Shown piece by piece: positions 51,599-60,564 of a stretch of DNA of 64,000 nt (position 1 is its first letter; every line of letters begins with the position of its first letter). The stretch is from DYJK01 sp040755055 (GTDB lineage: Bacteria > Bacteroidota > Ignavibacteria > Ignavibacteriales > Melioribacteraceae): NCBI GenBank assembly GCA_040755055.1, contig JBFMBS010000008.1, positions 1 through 64,000 of the forward strand, given 5' to 3'. A model generated the notes under the pieces. The model made no database searches, had not been told where the DNA came from, and saw nothing but the letters and a program-made list of their open reading frames with translations. Made by a program: the position numbers and the translations under genes.

Positions 51599-54505
51599 CT
51601 ACAACTTAAATTTCAGCTCGGCGGAGATACCGCTTCCTACCCGGTAGCTTTGATATACATACTCTTTACCCTTGAACTCCTGAACCTTCTCGACTTTTGA
51701 ATTAAGAATATTGTTGGCAGAAATTTTTAGGAATAAATTTTCGAATAGTTGTTTCGATACGCTAACATTAAGGATATTGAAAGGTTTTTCATAAACGTCC
51801 GGTGCACCAACGCTGCCTACAGTAGCAAGTCTTTTTCCAAATACATTGTAAAAGATACTTGCCGACCAGCCGGAATTGTTGTTATCATAGTTCAAGTAAA
51901 GATTAACAAGATAAGGTGATTGCCCCTGGAATGGTCTTGATGACGATGCAGCCGGTTCGTATGCGCGTATCGATTCTAATTCTTTACCATCAATATCAAC
52001 CTGGGACCAGATATATGAAAAGTTTCCTCCGAAAACGAAATCGGATAATGAAGAATAAAGGAAACTAAGATTTTTTCTAACTTCTATTTCTATCCCTTCT
52101 ACATCTGCATTCGGTACATTAACCCAACTATTAACCTTGTTAACACCATCGAGAATTTTGGCTTCTATGGGATTGTAGAATTTTTTGTAGAATAAACTGA
52201 CCGAGTAAATTTCTCCCGGTCTCGTAAACCATTCCCACCTAAGATCAAAGTTATCTATCAGTGTTCTTTCAAGAGAAGTATTACCAACGTAAGAATCGCC
52301 GCCGTTGAAATCGAAATTCTTAAATGGTGATATCTCTCTAAAATTTGGTCTTGCAAGTGTCTTACCGTAAGAGAATCGTAAATTCATATTTTCCGTTGCA
52401 TTATAAATTACACTTATCGATGGAAGTAAATCTTTAGTATCAATTTCTGCATCGCCTGATGTGGGACTCTGGCTGTCAACGGTCATAAAAGTAGTTTCAT
52501 ATCTCGCTCCGCCAATCAATCTCACATCAGAAAAAATCGGGAGATCGACCATAGCATAAAGAGCCCTAATAAAATTTGCACCATCATAATTGCTTGAGAT
52601 CTGGTTTGTTTCCTGGATATAAATTGGGAATCTATTCAAAGTAGTTCCATTGTTAAGAGTATCGGTACTTGTCCAACCAAGGTACTTATCGGAAAATAAC
52701 TGAGTTATATCTCCGTGCTCATTTCGGTAGAACGTACCAATTTGATTAACCGGCGAATAAACAAATCTTCTTTCCCTGAATTCTCTATCTTTTTCGGAAT
52801 ACCTACCTCCAAATTTGATGCTGCCGTTATTACCTGACCACGTTGTGAACGGAATAGATACATTAGCTTGAAATTCATTCTGCTTTTCTGATGTATTTCT
52901 AAAATATCTTTCAGGTGCAGTGTTCGATTTAATTCCGTAAACCGAATCGGGAGTCATGTAGTTATAAAAATATCTTAAATCAGGTTCGTCTTGCTCGGAC
53001 GAAAGATGTGAAGTTTTCCAGTTTAACTTTATTCCAAGAATATCAGGTAAGGAATGTTCCCCATTCATTTGTAAAGAACCGAGGGTTCTTTGCTGGTATT
53101 CTATAGTTCTTGCTTCGTATGTCCACTCTTCGGGTTGATCGTAAGGCCATGAGCCGCGAATATATCTTGCTGTACTAATCCCGTTCTGATTATAAAGTCC
53201 TTCAACACTAATGATATGAAGAGGATGGAATTTATATGATCCTTTAAGCACACCGCCAAGTAAAACATCGTTGGTTGTTTTAGTTTCGGTGTGATCGAAA
53301 ACTACATCGAGTTGCGTTTTATTTGGATCAACAACACCGCGCGACCAACGATTTAAATCTCCATCAAAATAACCGCCGGTTTTATTCTTATAACTAAAAC
53401 TTGCTATAAATCCCAACGGATTATCGAACAATGAGATTTGGTTACCAATTGAAATTGAATAACTCTGGTTAAGCGGAATCGTTTTTAGAGTCGGCGACAT
53501 TTCTGTTGAGAATGCCTTTGTTACATTATCAATCTGCCTTGCAAGTTCATCATCTTTTTGAGCTGCACCAACATTTGGTTCCCATGTAATACCATTAAGC
53601 ATAGCCGGTATCGAACGCATTCCGTCATCATATCCAAGCCAATCGGTAGAACTTGAAGGTGCTGTAAGACCGTTCGAACTAAAACTTAGCTCCGAGTTGA
53701 ATTCGCTTGATGCGCTAAAATCAAGAGTAAATTTTTCGGGGAAATTTTTTGTTGAGATATCAACGCTGCCGCCTGAAAAATCGCCGGGTTTATCGGGTGT
53801 AAAACTTTTCACTGTTTGAATATTATCAATCAAACCGGCCGGTATTATATCTAAAGAACCGCCTCTGCGGTAGGGATCCACACTCGGAATTTCCGCACCG
53901 TTTAATTGAGTACTGGTATATCTATCACCTAAGCCGCGTACAAAAACATATTTCCCTTCAACAACGGAAGCGCCAACAACTTGTTTTACTGCATCGGCTG
54001 CATTGCTGCTGCCGGTTTTTTTGAATTGTTCGGAACTTATTGCATCGCTGATTGAAGAGGATTTTTGCCTTTTGATCAACAAACCGGCTTCGTTATTCTC
54101 TGCTACTTTTGCCGAAACAACAACTTCCTGGATTTCAAAACTTTCGGGCTTCAAATCGATATCTATCTTTTTAACTTCGCCAGGGTTTATAACAATTCCG
54201 TTCACAGTACTTTTAGAATATCCGATCATCGAAAAAATTAGATCATACTCTCCGGGAGGAATTCCTTCTATTAAATAAGTCCCATCTATTCCGGTTGCCG
54301 CACCCATTGTTGTTCCTTTCAAAACTATGTTAACTCCAATAAGAGTTTCACCGTTTTCCGAATCAACAACACTGCCGGAAAGTTTACCTTTTTCTTGGGC
54401 GAATGATATTGAGGCAGAAATAATAAAGAAGAATAAAAAGGCATTAAATTTTTTAATTAATTTTAGGATAGTGCTGCCCCAAAATAATTTGGTTGAATAA
54501 TACAT
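51599..54505 (-). CDS. TonB-dependent outer-membrane receptor
   Basis: 968 residues from the ATG at 54505 (GGAGAGAG just upstream). The frame extends to a TTG at 54541, but that overlaps the -10 element. Signal peptide ending SISFAQ, a carboxypeptidase-regulatory-like domain (GKLSGSVVDSENGETLIGVNIVLKGTTMGAATGIDGTYLIEGIPPGEYDL), a plug domain (AVKQVVGASVVEGKYVFVRGLGDRYTSTQLNGAEIPS) and a 22-strand barrel with a TonB-receptor ending LKFKL. It imports a ligand of unknown identity using TonB energy. The plug's FVRGLGDRYTSTQLNG belongs to the CirA/Oar-like subgroup rather than SusC. A four-fold Pho box upstream links it to phosphate starvation. Confidence 0.92.
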   Translation of the reverse strand: MYYSTKLFWGSTILKLIKKFNAFLFFFIISASISFAQEKGKLSGSVVDSENGETLIGVNIVLKGTTMGAATGIDGTYLIEGIPPGEYDLIFSMIGYSKSTVNGIVINPGEVKKIDIDLKPESFEIQEVVVSAKVAENNEAGLLIKRQKSSSISDAISSEQFKKTGSSNAADAVKQVVGASVVEGKYVFVRGLGDRYTSTQLNGAEIPSVDPYRRGGSLDIIPAGLIDNIQTVKSFTPDKPGDFSGGSVDISTKNFPEKFTLDFSASSEFNSELSFSSNGLTAPSSSTDWLGYDDGMRSIPAMLNGITWEPNVGAAQKDDELARQIDNVTKAFSTEMSPTLKTIPLNQSYSISIGNQISLFDNPLGFIASFSYKNKTGGYFDGDLNRWSRGVVDPNKTQLDVVFDHTETKTTNDVLLGGVLKGSYKFHPLHIISVEGLYNQNGISTARYIRGSWPYDQPEEWTYEARTIEYQQRTLGSLQMNGEHSLPDILGIKLNWKTSHLSSEQDEPDLRYFYNYMTPDSVYGIKSNTAPERYFRNTSEKQNEFQANVSIPFTTWSGNNGSIKFGGRYSEKDREFRERRFVYSPVNQIGTFYRNEHGDITQLFSDKYLGWTSTDTLNNGTTLNRFPIYIQETNQISSNYDGANFIRALYAMVDLPIFSDVRLIGGARYETTFMTVDSQSPTSGDAEIDTKDLLPSISVIYNATENMNLRFSYGKTLARPNFREISPFKNFDFNGGDSYVGNTSLERTLIDNFDLRWEWFTRPGEIYSVSLFYKKFYNPIEAKILDGVNKVNSWVNVPNADVEGIEIEVRKNLSFLYSSLSDFVFGGNFSYIWSQVDIDGKELESIRAYEPAASSSRPFQGQSPYLVNLYLNYDNNNSGWSASIFYNVFGKRLATVGSVGAPDVYEKPFNILNVSVSKQLFENLFLKISANNILNSKVEKVQEFKGKEYVYQSYRVGSGISAELKFKL

Positions 54506-54538
54506 TTTCTCTCTCCATTCCATTTGAAAATTCCATTT

Positions 54539-54594
54539 CAAACTTAGAGATCGAATGTTAACTGGCGGTTAAGGGTGTGTTAAGGATGTGTTAA
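54539..54594 (-). promoter_or_regulatory. Four-fold Pho box and promoter of the TonB receptor operon
   Basis: Four half-sites on the minus strand, TTAACA (54594-54589), TTAACA (54583-54578), TTAACC (54572-54567), TTAACA (54561-54556), are spaced exactly 11 nt apart. After 9 nt comes TAAGTTTG (54546-54539), matching TAnnTTTG. Spacing and element are the same as in the porin-pst promoter. Confidence 0.8.
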
Positions 54595-54632
54595 GTTTAG
54601 AAAGGTTAGTGAGATTCTTAAATCTTATTTGA

Positions 54633-55433
54633 TTATTCGGAAATTAAATCCCGGCGTCCCCATTCAATAAATTTATTTTTGATAAAATCAATTACTTTTT
54701 GGTGTTCTTCGTTACCGTTGCTGGTGATGGCAATCGGCTCACCGAATGCAAATTTAACTTCCTTGGATGGATCGATCTTGCCGAAATCTTTAAGGATTTT
54801 ACCATTCCCCCATGCATCTGTTACAATAGCTATTGGAATTACCGGCACATTATTTTTTTTTGCGAGTTTTATCCCTAATGTGTTGAAGGAAGACGGTACA
54901 AACATTCTCGATCTTGTTCTTTGTGGGAATACAATTATAGATTTTCCATTTTTAATTTTCTCGGCACCTTGTTCCAGCACTTTAATTAAATCCTCTCTTG
55001 GATTCTCTCTTCCGACAATAATTGGATCGCGCACAGCGGAAACCGGTCCAAACAAAGGAAATGTTGTTAACTCCTCTTTCATTATATAAACTACTTTCTT
55101 GTGCTGATGAATAAAAGAAGGGAATGCAAATGTTTCGAGGATGCTCATGTGGTTGGAAATAAATATAACCGGTCCCGATGCTTTACGAATATTATCCAAA
55201 CCGGTTACATGCAATTTGATGCCGGTTTTTTCCAAACTCTTTACAATATCAATCGATGAATTAACCCAGTTAATATCATCATATATATTTTTTTTTGCCT
55301 GACGGTTACTATAGAAAACAATTCTTAAGAGGTGAAAAAAATAATAATAGAGCGATGGGAAAAACTTCTTATAAGATTTTTGTGAAGAAATATACTCGTC
55401 ATTAGCCCCAAGATTTGCCCAATAGTCACGCAT
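54633..55433 (-). CDS. 1-acyl-glycerol-3-phosphate acyltransferase family (PlsC-like)
   Basis: 266 residues. Acyltransferase motif I reads NHMSILE (a Glu where HX4D has Asp), motif III is FPQRTRSR in place of FPEGTRS, and motif IV is VIPIAI. One hydrophobic N-terminal stretch (about 28-45, FFPSLYYYFFHLLRIVFYS) may anchor it to the inner membrane. Likely acylates a lysophospholipid or a related lipid. The unusual motif residues make the exact acceptor uncertain. It is monocistronic. Confidence 0.82.
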   Translation of the reverse strand: MRDYWANLGANDEYISSQKSYKKFFPSLYYYFFHLLRIVFYSNRQAKKNIYDDINWVNSSIDIVKSLEKTGIKLHVTGLDNIRKASGPVIFISNHMSILETFAFPSFIHQHKKVVYIMKEELTTFPLFGPVSAVRDPIIVGRENPREDLIKVLEQGAEKIKNGKSIIVFPQRTRSRMFVPSSFNTLGIKLAKKNNVPVIPIAIVTDAWGNGKILKDFGKIDPSKEVKFAFGEPIAITSNGNEEHQKVIDFIKNKFIEWGRRDLISE

Positions 55434-55595
55434 AAAAAATCATTTCGTAAATGTTAGTTAACAGAAAAATATAAAAAATGGAATAATTAAAAAACTAATC
55501 AGAATAGAAGTGATTTTTTACGGAATAGTAATATCTTAAACAATACCTACCTACAGTACCTTTTAATTTTACTTTTAAATTTTTAATTCACAAGG

Positions 55596-55881
55596 AAGTG
55601 ACCTAACGGGATTCTCCCAAAGGGATGCCCCTGGCAGAACCCATATTAAGACAACTTTTTAATTCTACCTTTTTAATTTTTAATTCAAGTAAGTGACCCT
55701 AAGGGATTCTCCCAAAGGGATGCCCCTGGCAGAACCCATATTAAGACAACTTTTTAATTCTACCTTTTTAATTTTTAATTCAAGTAAGTGACTCTAACGG
55801 GATTCTCCCAAAGGGATGCCCTTGGCAGAACCCATATTAAGACAACTTTTTAATTCTACCTTTTTAATTTTTAATTCAAGT
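55596..55881. repeat. Three tandem copies of a tRNA-Glu 3' fragment with hairpin insertion
   Basis: Units of 95-96 nt begin at 55596, 55691 and 55786, and the next period (55882) enters the true tRNA-Glu gene. Each unit repeats the 3' end of the tRNA as seen on the + strand (AAGTGACCCTAACGGGATTC ... GAACCCATATT), but the TTC/GAA T-loop is split by 22 nt that can form two small hairpins (TCCC-aaa-GGGA and TGCC-cct-GGCA). The rest is AT-rich filler ending TTTTTAATTCAAGT. The stretch 55434-55595 before it shows nothing. Confidence 0.85.
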
Positions 55882-55884
55882 AAG

Positions 55885-55956
55885 TGACCCTAACGGGATT
55901 CGAACCCATATTACCGCCGTGAAAGGGCGATGTCCTAACCATTAGACGATAGGGCC
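55885..55956 (-). tRNA. tRNA-Glu (anticodon TTC)
   Basis: Cloverleaf with acceptor GGCCCTA/TAGGGTC, D-arm, anticodon loop CTTTCAC (TTC) and T-loop GTTCGAATC. CCA is not encoded. Confidence 0.93.
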
Positions 55957-56011
55957 TAAAATTGGTCTGTTATAATTGAAATGTTGCAGTCCAAAAAAGT
56001 AATTCAAAAAA

Positions 56012-56164
56012 GAAATGACTTAAGAGGAACCCACATTAATACTTCAATACTTTTGAATTCTGCCTTTTTAATTTTTAATTCAGTAAGTGGCAAACGGGAT
56101 GCCCTTGGCAGAACCCATATTAAGACAATTTTTTAATTCTGCCTTTATAATTTTTAATTCAAAG
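56012..56164. repeat. Further degenerate tRNA-Glu 3' fragments
   Basis: Two more eroded copies between the two tRNA-Glu genes: one near 56012-56040 (AATGACTTAAGAGGAACCC) and one at 56085-56120 (AAGTGGCAAACGGGATGCCC then GGCAGAACCCATATT), the latter with only part of the inserted hairpin. Confidence 0.65.
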
Positions 56165-56167
56165 AAG

Positions 56168-56239
56168 TGACCCCAACGGGATTCGAACCCATATTACCGC
56201 CGTGAAAGGGCGATGTCCTAACCATTAGACGATGGGGCC
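56168..56239 (-). tRNA. tRNA-Glu (anticodon TTC), second copy
   Basis: Same as the first copy except for the acceptor pair region (GGCCCCA/TGGGGTC), where changes on both arms keep pairing. Intact cloverleaf. Confidence 0.93.
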
Positions 56240-56328
56240 ATCACAGAATTAAAAATGATAAATTAAAAATGAAAAATTATTTATTAGACAGTTAAAATTT
56301 CTAATTTTCATTCCTAATTTTCATATTG

Positions 56329-56403
56329 GGTGACCAATGGGATTTGAACCCATGGCCTTCTGGGCCACAACCAGATGCTCTAACCAGCTGAGCTATGGTC
56401 ACC
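56329..56403 (-). tRNA. tRNA-His (anticodon GTG)
   Basis: Acceptor GTGACCA/TGGTCAC with the extra G at -1 opposite C73, which is diagnostic for tRNA-His. Anticodon loop TTGTGGC. Confidence 0.93.
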
Positions 56404-56426
56404 ATGTAAAACTCTCAAAAAACTCG

Positions 56427-56500
<74 letters not shown>

Positions 56501-56532
56501 ATTTTTCAAAAAAATAAAAAACAATTTTTTTG

Positions 56533-56673
56533 TATGCCCGAGTGGAATCTCTCAACGAGATGCCTTTCCATAAGAGTCCTTCGGATCGGCAGAATTTACC
56601 AGCCAATCTTGCTGGCTGTCCACTAACCCTCCCGACCTTGTCGGGATGCTCTATCCGATTGAGCTACGGGCAC
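56533..56673 (-). pseudogene. tRNA-Arg copy disrupted by hairpin insertions
   Basis: Both ends match the intact tRNA-Arg at 56427-56500 (acceptor, D-arm, 3' acceptor), but the element is 141 rather than 74 nt. The T-loop, at the position of TTC/GAA, is replaced by about 70 nt that contains several hairpins (TCTC-aac-GAGA, TCC-ttc-GGA, CCAGC-caatctt-GCTGG). The anticodon arm is replaced by CCCGACCTTGTCGGG, whose loop lacks U33. It cannot be a working tRNA-Arg. Confidence 0.85.
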
Positions 56674-56696
56674 ATCCACTATTTTAAGAACAGATG

Positions 56697-56771
56697 TCGG
56701 GGAGACAAGATTCGAACTTGCGACTTCTTGGTCCCAAACCAAGCGCTCTAGCCGGGCTGAGCTACTCCCCG
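56697..56771 (-). tRNA. tRNA-Pro (anticodon TGG)
   Basis: Acceptor CGGGGAG/CTCCCCG, anticodon stem CTTGG/CCAAG with loop TTTGGGA, T-loop GTTCGAATC. Intact. Confidence 0.93.
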
Positions 56772-57151
56772 AATGAATTTCCTCGCCGCAACCCGCTTTG
56801 ACCTCCTATTGCTTGTCTAAGCGAGGCCAGGCGGCTGGCAATTAAACCCTCGTCCGCCTCTGGCGGATTAAAATGAGGGTAACAAAAATATATTTTTGAG
56901 CGTGAAATGTCAATTTAACACCTTGAATTCCTTAATAGAGAATTTATCATATCTGTCCCGAACTTTTCTTCGAGGTTCAAATAAGTTGTTTGAAGAGCTG
57001 CTACATTAAGAGAAAATTTTTAGGGATAATTTACACCATAGAATAAATATATTAAAAGAACTGGTTTTATAAGTCTTTTACATATCGCAATAAAGTTTGG
57101 GACAGTAATAGAATTTATAACTATTTTTATGATGAACAAGATAAAAATTCA
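56772..57151. other. Spacer between tRNA-Pro and the LolC gene
   Basis: 380 nt without a gene. It holds a nested palindrome, outer arms CCCTC (56847-56851) and GAGGG (56875-56879) around CCGCC-tct-GGCGG (56854-56866). The rest, which must contain the LolCDE promoter, is AT-rich; no clear TAnnTTTG was assigned. Confidence 0.5.
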
Positions 57152-58378
57152 ATGCGGCTTACTTATTTCCTTACAGATCGTTTCATTAAATCAAAAAAAA
57201 GAACCCGTTTCATTTCTGCAATTTCGCTAATTACAATTATCGGGATAGCAATTGGTGTAACTGTTGTTATTATGGCTTTAACAGTTCTTGACGGTTTTAA
57301 CCACGTTGTGTCTCGAAAAATTGTTGAGATGAACTCACACATCAAAATCACCGGGTTCAGCAATAAACCTTTGCCCGGCCCGGAATTTTTTAACGATGAA
57401 CTAACAAGATCGTTTGGCGGAAAGATTGCAGCTATCGAACCGTTCATTTCTAAATTGGCAATAATAAAATCAAAAAATCTTTCCGAAGGCGTTACAATTA
57501 TCGGCATGAGTAAAAAAGATATCTGGAGCAACCTAAACAAATTCTTGATAAACTCCGATACAAATTTTTCTTCAAGTAATTCCGCTGTGCCGATATTTAT
57601 CGGTAAGAAACTAGCGGAAAAATTGTTCGTTAAAACCGGCGGTAAAGTTTTTTTGTTCTCGATTAAAAATGATAAGCTACCGTCAATCGATAATCCGCCC
57701 GTAATCAAAGAATTCTTTGTAGCCGGAATTTTTGAAAGCGGAATCTCCGAATATGATGACCTGAACGCCTATATCGAAATGGATGCTGCAAGGGAAATGT
57801 TCGGGATTACCGGCGATGTATCGGGTTACAACATTAAAGTGAGCGATATAACAAAAGTTGAAACTCTTGCTGAAAGGATGCAAGATTTTCTTGGTTACCC
57901 TTTTTATGTGAGATCGATTTTTAAAGTGCATCAAAATATTTTTATGTGGCTTGAGTTACAGAAAAAGCCGATCCCCATTATTTTGGGTTTGATAATTTTT
58001 GTCGCTGTCTTCAATATTATCGGCACATTATTGATGATCGTTCTAGAGAGAACGAACTCCATCGGGATATTGCGCTCCCTTGGCTTTAACAGAAATAAAA
58101 TCATCAAAATGTTTTTGATAAACGGTGCGTACATAACATTCTGGGGTGTATTAACCGGCAATCTATTGGCGTTAATACTGAGTGTTTTGCAAGATAAGTT
58201 CGATATAATCTCTTTACCAAATAAAATTTATTTCGTAACAAGAGTACCAATATCGATCGATATAAATAATTACCTTTTGATTACGGCAATCACAATAGTT
58301 ATATCAATGACTGCCTCGTTGATGCCGGCATGGATTGCATCAAAAATAACTCCATTAAAAGCGATACGGTTTGACTAA
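57152..58378 (+). CDS. LolC/E-type lipoprotein-releasing permease (1)
   Basis: 408 residues of the FtsX/MacB-like ABC permease class. TM1 is at about 22-45, a large MacB-type periplasmic domain at 46-270, and three more TM helices lie at about 272-300, 315-345 and 370-395. The IITIIGIAIGVTVVIMALTVLDGF start and LERTNSIGILRSLGFNRNKI coupling motif are typical of LolC/LolE. With its partner and the ATPase it would extract lipoproteins from the inner membrane. The next gene starts at its last base. Confidence 0.9.
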   Translation: MRLTYFLTDRFIKSKKRTRFISAISLITIIGIAIGVTVVIMALTVLDGFNHVVSRKIVEMNSHIKITGFSNKPLPGPEFFNDELTRSFGGKIAAIEPFISKLAIIKSKNLSEGVTIIGMSKKDIWSNLNKFLINSDTNFSSSNSAVPIFIGKKLAEKLFVKTGGKVFLFSIKNDKLPSIDNPPVIKEFFVAGIFESGISEYDDLNAYIEMDAAREMFGITGDVSGYNIKVSDITKVETLAERMQDFLGYPFYVRSIFKVHQNIFMWLELQKKPIPIILGLIIFVAVFNIIGTLLMIVLERTNSIGILRSLGFNRNKIIKMFLINGAYITFWGVLTGNLLALILSVLQDKFDIISLPNKIYFVTRVPISIDINNYLLITAITIVISMTASLMPAWIASKITPLKAIRFD

Positions 58379-59601
58379 TGATTGAATTTTTTATTGCAAG
58401 CAGATATTTAAAATCAAAACACAGATTGAATTTTATAACAATAATTTCAATCCTTTCTACACTTGGTGTAACGATCGGTGTGGCTGCATTGATAATTGTA
58501 CTTTCCGTTTTCAACGGGTTCGGGTCGCTTGTTAAATCGATACTTGTAAGTTTCGATCCGCACGTTAGGATTTCCGTGATCGACGAAAAGGGATTTAGTT
58601 ACGTTGATAGTCTCGAACATCAGTTAGCCAAAAGTACGCTGATAAATTCATTCTCTCCTTTTGTTGAAGGTAAAGTAATAATACTAAATAAACAGTCGTA
58701 TGAAATAGTTGATTTAAAAGGGACTTCAAATAGAAGCGCCGATTGGGGCGTCAGCACAAAAATCATCAGCGGCAAATACAACCTCGGCGAAGAGAATAAT
58801 TCAAACAAAATTTTATTAGGTCTCCCATTAGCATTAAGACTTTCCGCACGTGTAGGCGATACAATTTATGTTACATCGGCATATAACATTGAAAAAACAA
58901 TCACTACTCTATCGATCCCGAACACGATGAAATTTATTGTTGCCGGTTTGTTCGAATCAAACAACCGCGATTATGATGTCGGGTCGGTCTTTTCATCATT
59001 AAAATCGGGACAAAGATTGTTTGGATTAAGAAACAGAATTACGGGTTATGAAATTCGTTTAAAAGATATAGACAAAGCGGAGAATTTTAAAGAAGAAATG
59101 TCGGATGTTATAAACACAAAATATTTTTCAATCAACACATGGTACGATCTCCATAAAGACCTCTACAATGTGATGATGATTGAAAGATGGACTGCCTATA
59201 TTCTTCTCTGCCTAATTATTGCTGTTGCAACCTTTAATATTTTCGCATCGCTTACAATGACTGTCCTCGAAAAGAAAAAAGATATCGGCGTGATAAGAAC
59301 AATCGGTGTGAACAAAAAATCCGTAGTAAAAATTTTCATGTTCGAAGGATTATTGGTTGGCATAATCGGGACATTTTTAGGAATCATCATCGGTGTGATA
59401 GTCTGCTACTTGCAAATGGAATACAATTTTTATCCGCTCGATCCAACAAAATATATAATCAATGCTATGCCGGTTGAGATCAGGTTAACCGACATTTTTG
59501 CAGTAAGCTTAATGGCTTTAGTTTTATCATACATTGCTTCTTTGTACCCGGCAAAACGTGCAGCCAGTACAATTATAATTGATTCAATTAAATATGAGTG
59601 A
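58378..59601 (+). CDS. LolC/E-type lipoprotein-releasing permease (2)
   Basis: 407 residues, a paralogue of the preceding protein with the same build: TM1 with STLGVTIGVAALIIVLSVFNGFGSLV, periplasmic MacB-like domain, and C-terminal TMs with LEKKKDIGVIRTIGVNKKSV. The two permeases form the heterodimer of a LolCDE complex. It overlaps the previous gene by 1 nt and the ATPase gene closely. Confidence 0.9.
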   Translation: MIEFFIASRYLKSKHRLNFITIISILSTLGVTIGVAALIIVLSVFNGFGSLVKSILVSFDPHVRISVIDEKGFSYVDSLEHQLAKSTLINSFSPFVEGKVIILNKQSYEIVDLKGTSNRSADWGVSTKIISGKYNLGEENNSNKILLGLPLALRLSARVGDTIYVTSAYNIEKTITTLSIPNTMKFIVAGLFESNNRDYDVGSVFSSLKSGQRLFGLRNRITGYEIRLKDIDKAENFKEEMSDVINTKYFSINTWYDLHKDLYNVMMIERWTAYILLCLIIAVATFNIFASLTMTVLEKKKDIGVIRTIGVNKKSVVKIFMFEGLLVGIIGTFLGIIIGVIVCYLQMEYNFYPLDPTKYIINAMPVEIRLTDIFAVSLMALVLSYIASLYPAKRAASTIIIDSIKYE

Positions 59602-59603
59602 TT

Positions 59604-60281
59604 ATGAATAATATAATTTTAGAAGCGAAGGATATCAGGAAATCATTTTTCAACGAAGACGAAGAAAGATTGAACATACTCAAGGGTGTATCGTTAAATA
59701 TCGAGAAAGGTAAAATATCCGTGATTGTTGGTGCATCGGGCGCCGGTAAAAGTACGCTACTGCATATTCTTAGCGGATTGGATTACCCGGACTCCGGCGA
59801 AGTCTATATTAACTCGACTAACATTTTCAAATTGAACGATGAGAAACTTTCAAAATTCAGGAATGAAAAGATCGGGTTTGTTTTTCAATTCCATCATCTT
59901 CTGCCGGAATTTACTGCCGCCGAAAATGTTGCCATCCCGGTTATGATTTCAGGTGTTCAGAAAAAGAAAGCGCTTCAGAAAGCTGAAGAATTACTCTCCT
60001 CGATCGGGTTAAAAGAAAGAATCAATCACAAACCTTCACAGCTCTCCGGCGGCGAGGCACAGCGCGTTGCTGTTGCAAGAGCTCTTGCCAACAATCCAGA
60101 AATAATTTTTGCAGACGAACCGACCGGTAATCTCGATTCGCAGAATAGTGAAGTGATGCACGAACTTTTCCGTGATCTTAAAAATAAATTTGGTGCTACA
60201 TTATTAATTGTAACTCACAATCCTGAGTTGATTAAGATTGGCGAAAAAGTTTACGAGATGAAGGATGGGAATATTTTCTAA
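59604..60281 (+). CDS. lolD: LolD-type ABC transporter ATPase
   Basis: 225 residues from the ATG at 59604. A GTG at 59598 overlapping the permease stop is an equally coupled alternative start. Walker A GASGAGKST, Q-loop FQFHHLLPEFTAAENV (the LolD-type FQ-HHLLPEF), signature LSGGEAQRVAVARALA, Walker B IIFADEPTGNLD, H-loop THN. Drives lipoprotein release by the two permeases encoded upstream. Confidence 0.93.
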   Translation: MNNIILEAKDIRKSFFNEDEERLNILKGVSLNIEKGKISVIVGASGAGKSTLLHILSGLDYPDSGEVYINSTNIFKLNDEKLSKFRNEKIGFVFQFHHLLPEFTAAENVAIPVMISGVQKKKALQKAEELLSSIGLKERINHKPSQLSGGEAQRVAVARALANNPEIIFADEPTGNLDSQNSEVMHELFRDLKNKFGATLLIVTHNPELIKIGEKVYEMKDGNIF

Positions 60282-60298
60282 CCTCGCGTTTCCAACCA

Positions 60299-60390
60299 CC
60301 TATTTTAACCCACCCCTCCGGCTTTGCCGGTTCCCCCCCTACTTGTCCGCCATCTTGTTGGGCGGAGGAAGGGACGTAAGGGGAGGGTCT
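60299..60390. repeat. GC-rich palindromic element after lolD
   Basis: It contains CCGGC-ttt-GCCGG (60318-60330) and the imperfect pair TCCGCC/GGCGGA further on, bounded by CACCCCTCC and GGGGAGGG. It is much more GC-rich than its surroundings. Confidence 0.6.
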
Positions 60391-60564
60391 GTTGACAACA
60401 ATTCCCTTTTCTGGTAAGTTGAGGAAGCATTGAACAACTTTTTTAAAATACTCTCTCTTTGATGAATGGACAAAAGATGATAAAAAATTGTCAACCAAAG
60501 GAGGATGCAGCACCACGCATACTTATTCAGTTAAGTCAGACCTAACTTCTTTAGCTAATTAGTG

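Noticed and set aside
51599..54505. SusC-type glycan receptor
   Set aside because: No SusD-like lipoprotein follows; the plug segment and the Pho-box promoter point to a different substrate class.
55596..55881. CRISPR-like regular repetition
   Set aside because: Units are tandem 95-mers with almost no unique spacer and contain tRNA sequence; no cas genes in the window.
60232..60516. A 94-residue minus-strand ORF after lolD
   Set aside because: It translates the GC-rich palindromic element; Pro/Gly-rich and without family features.
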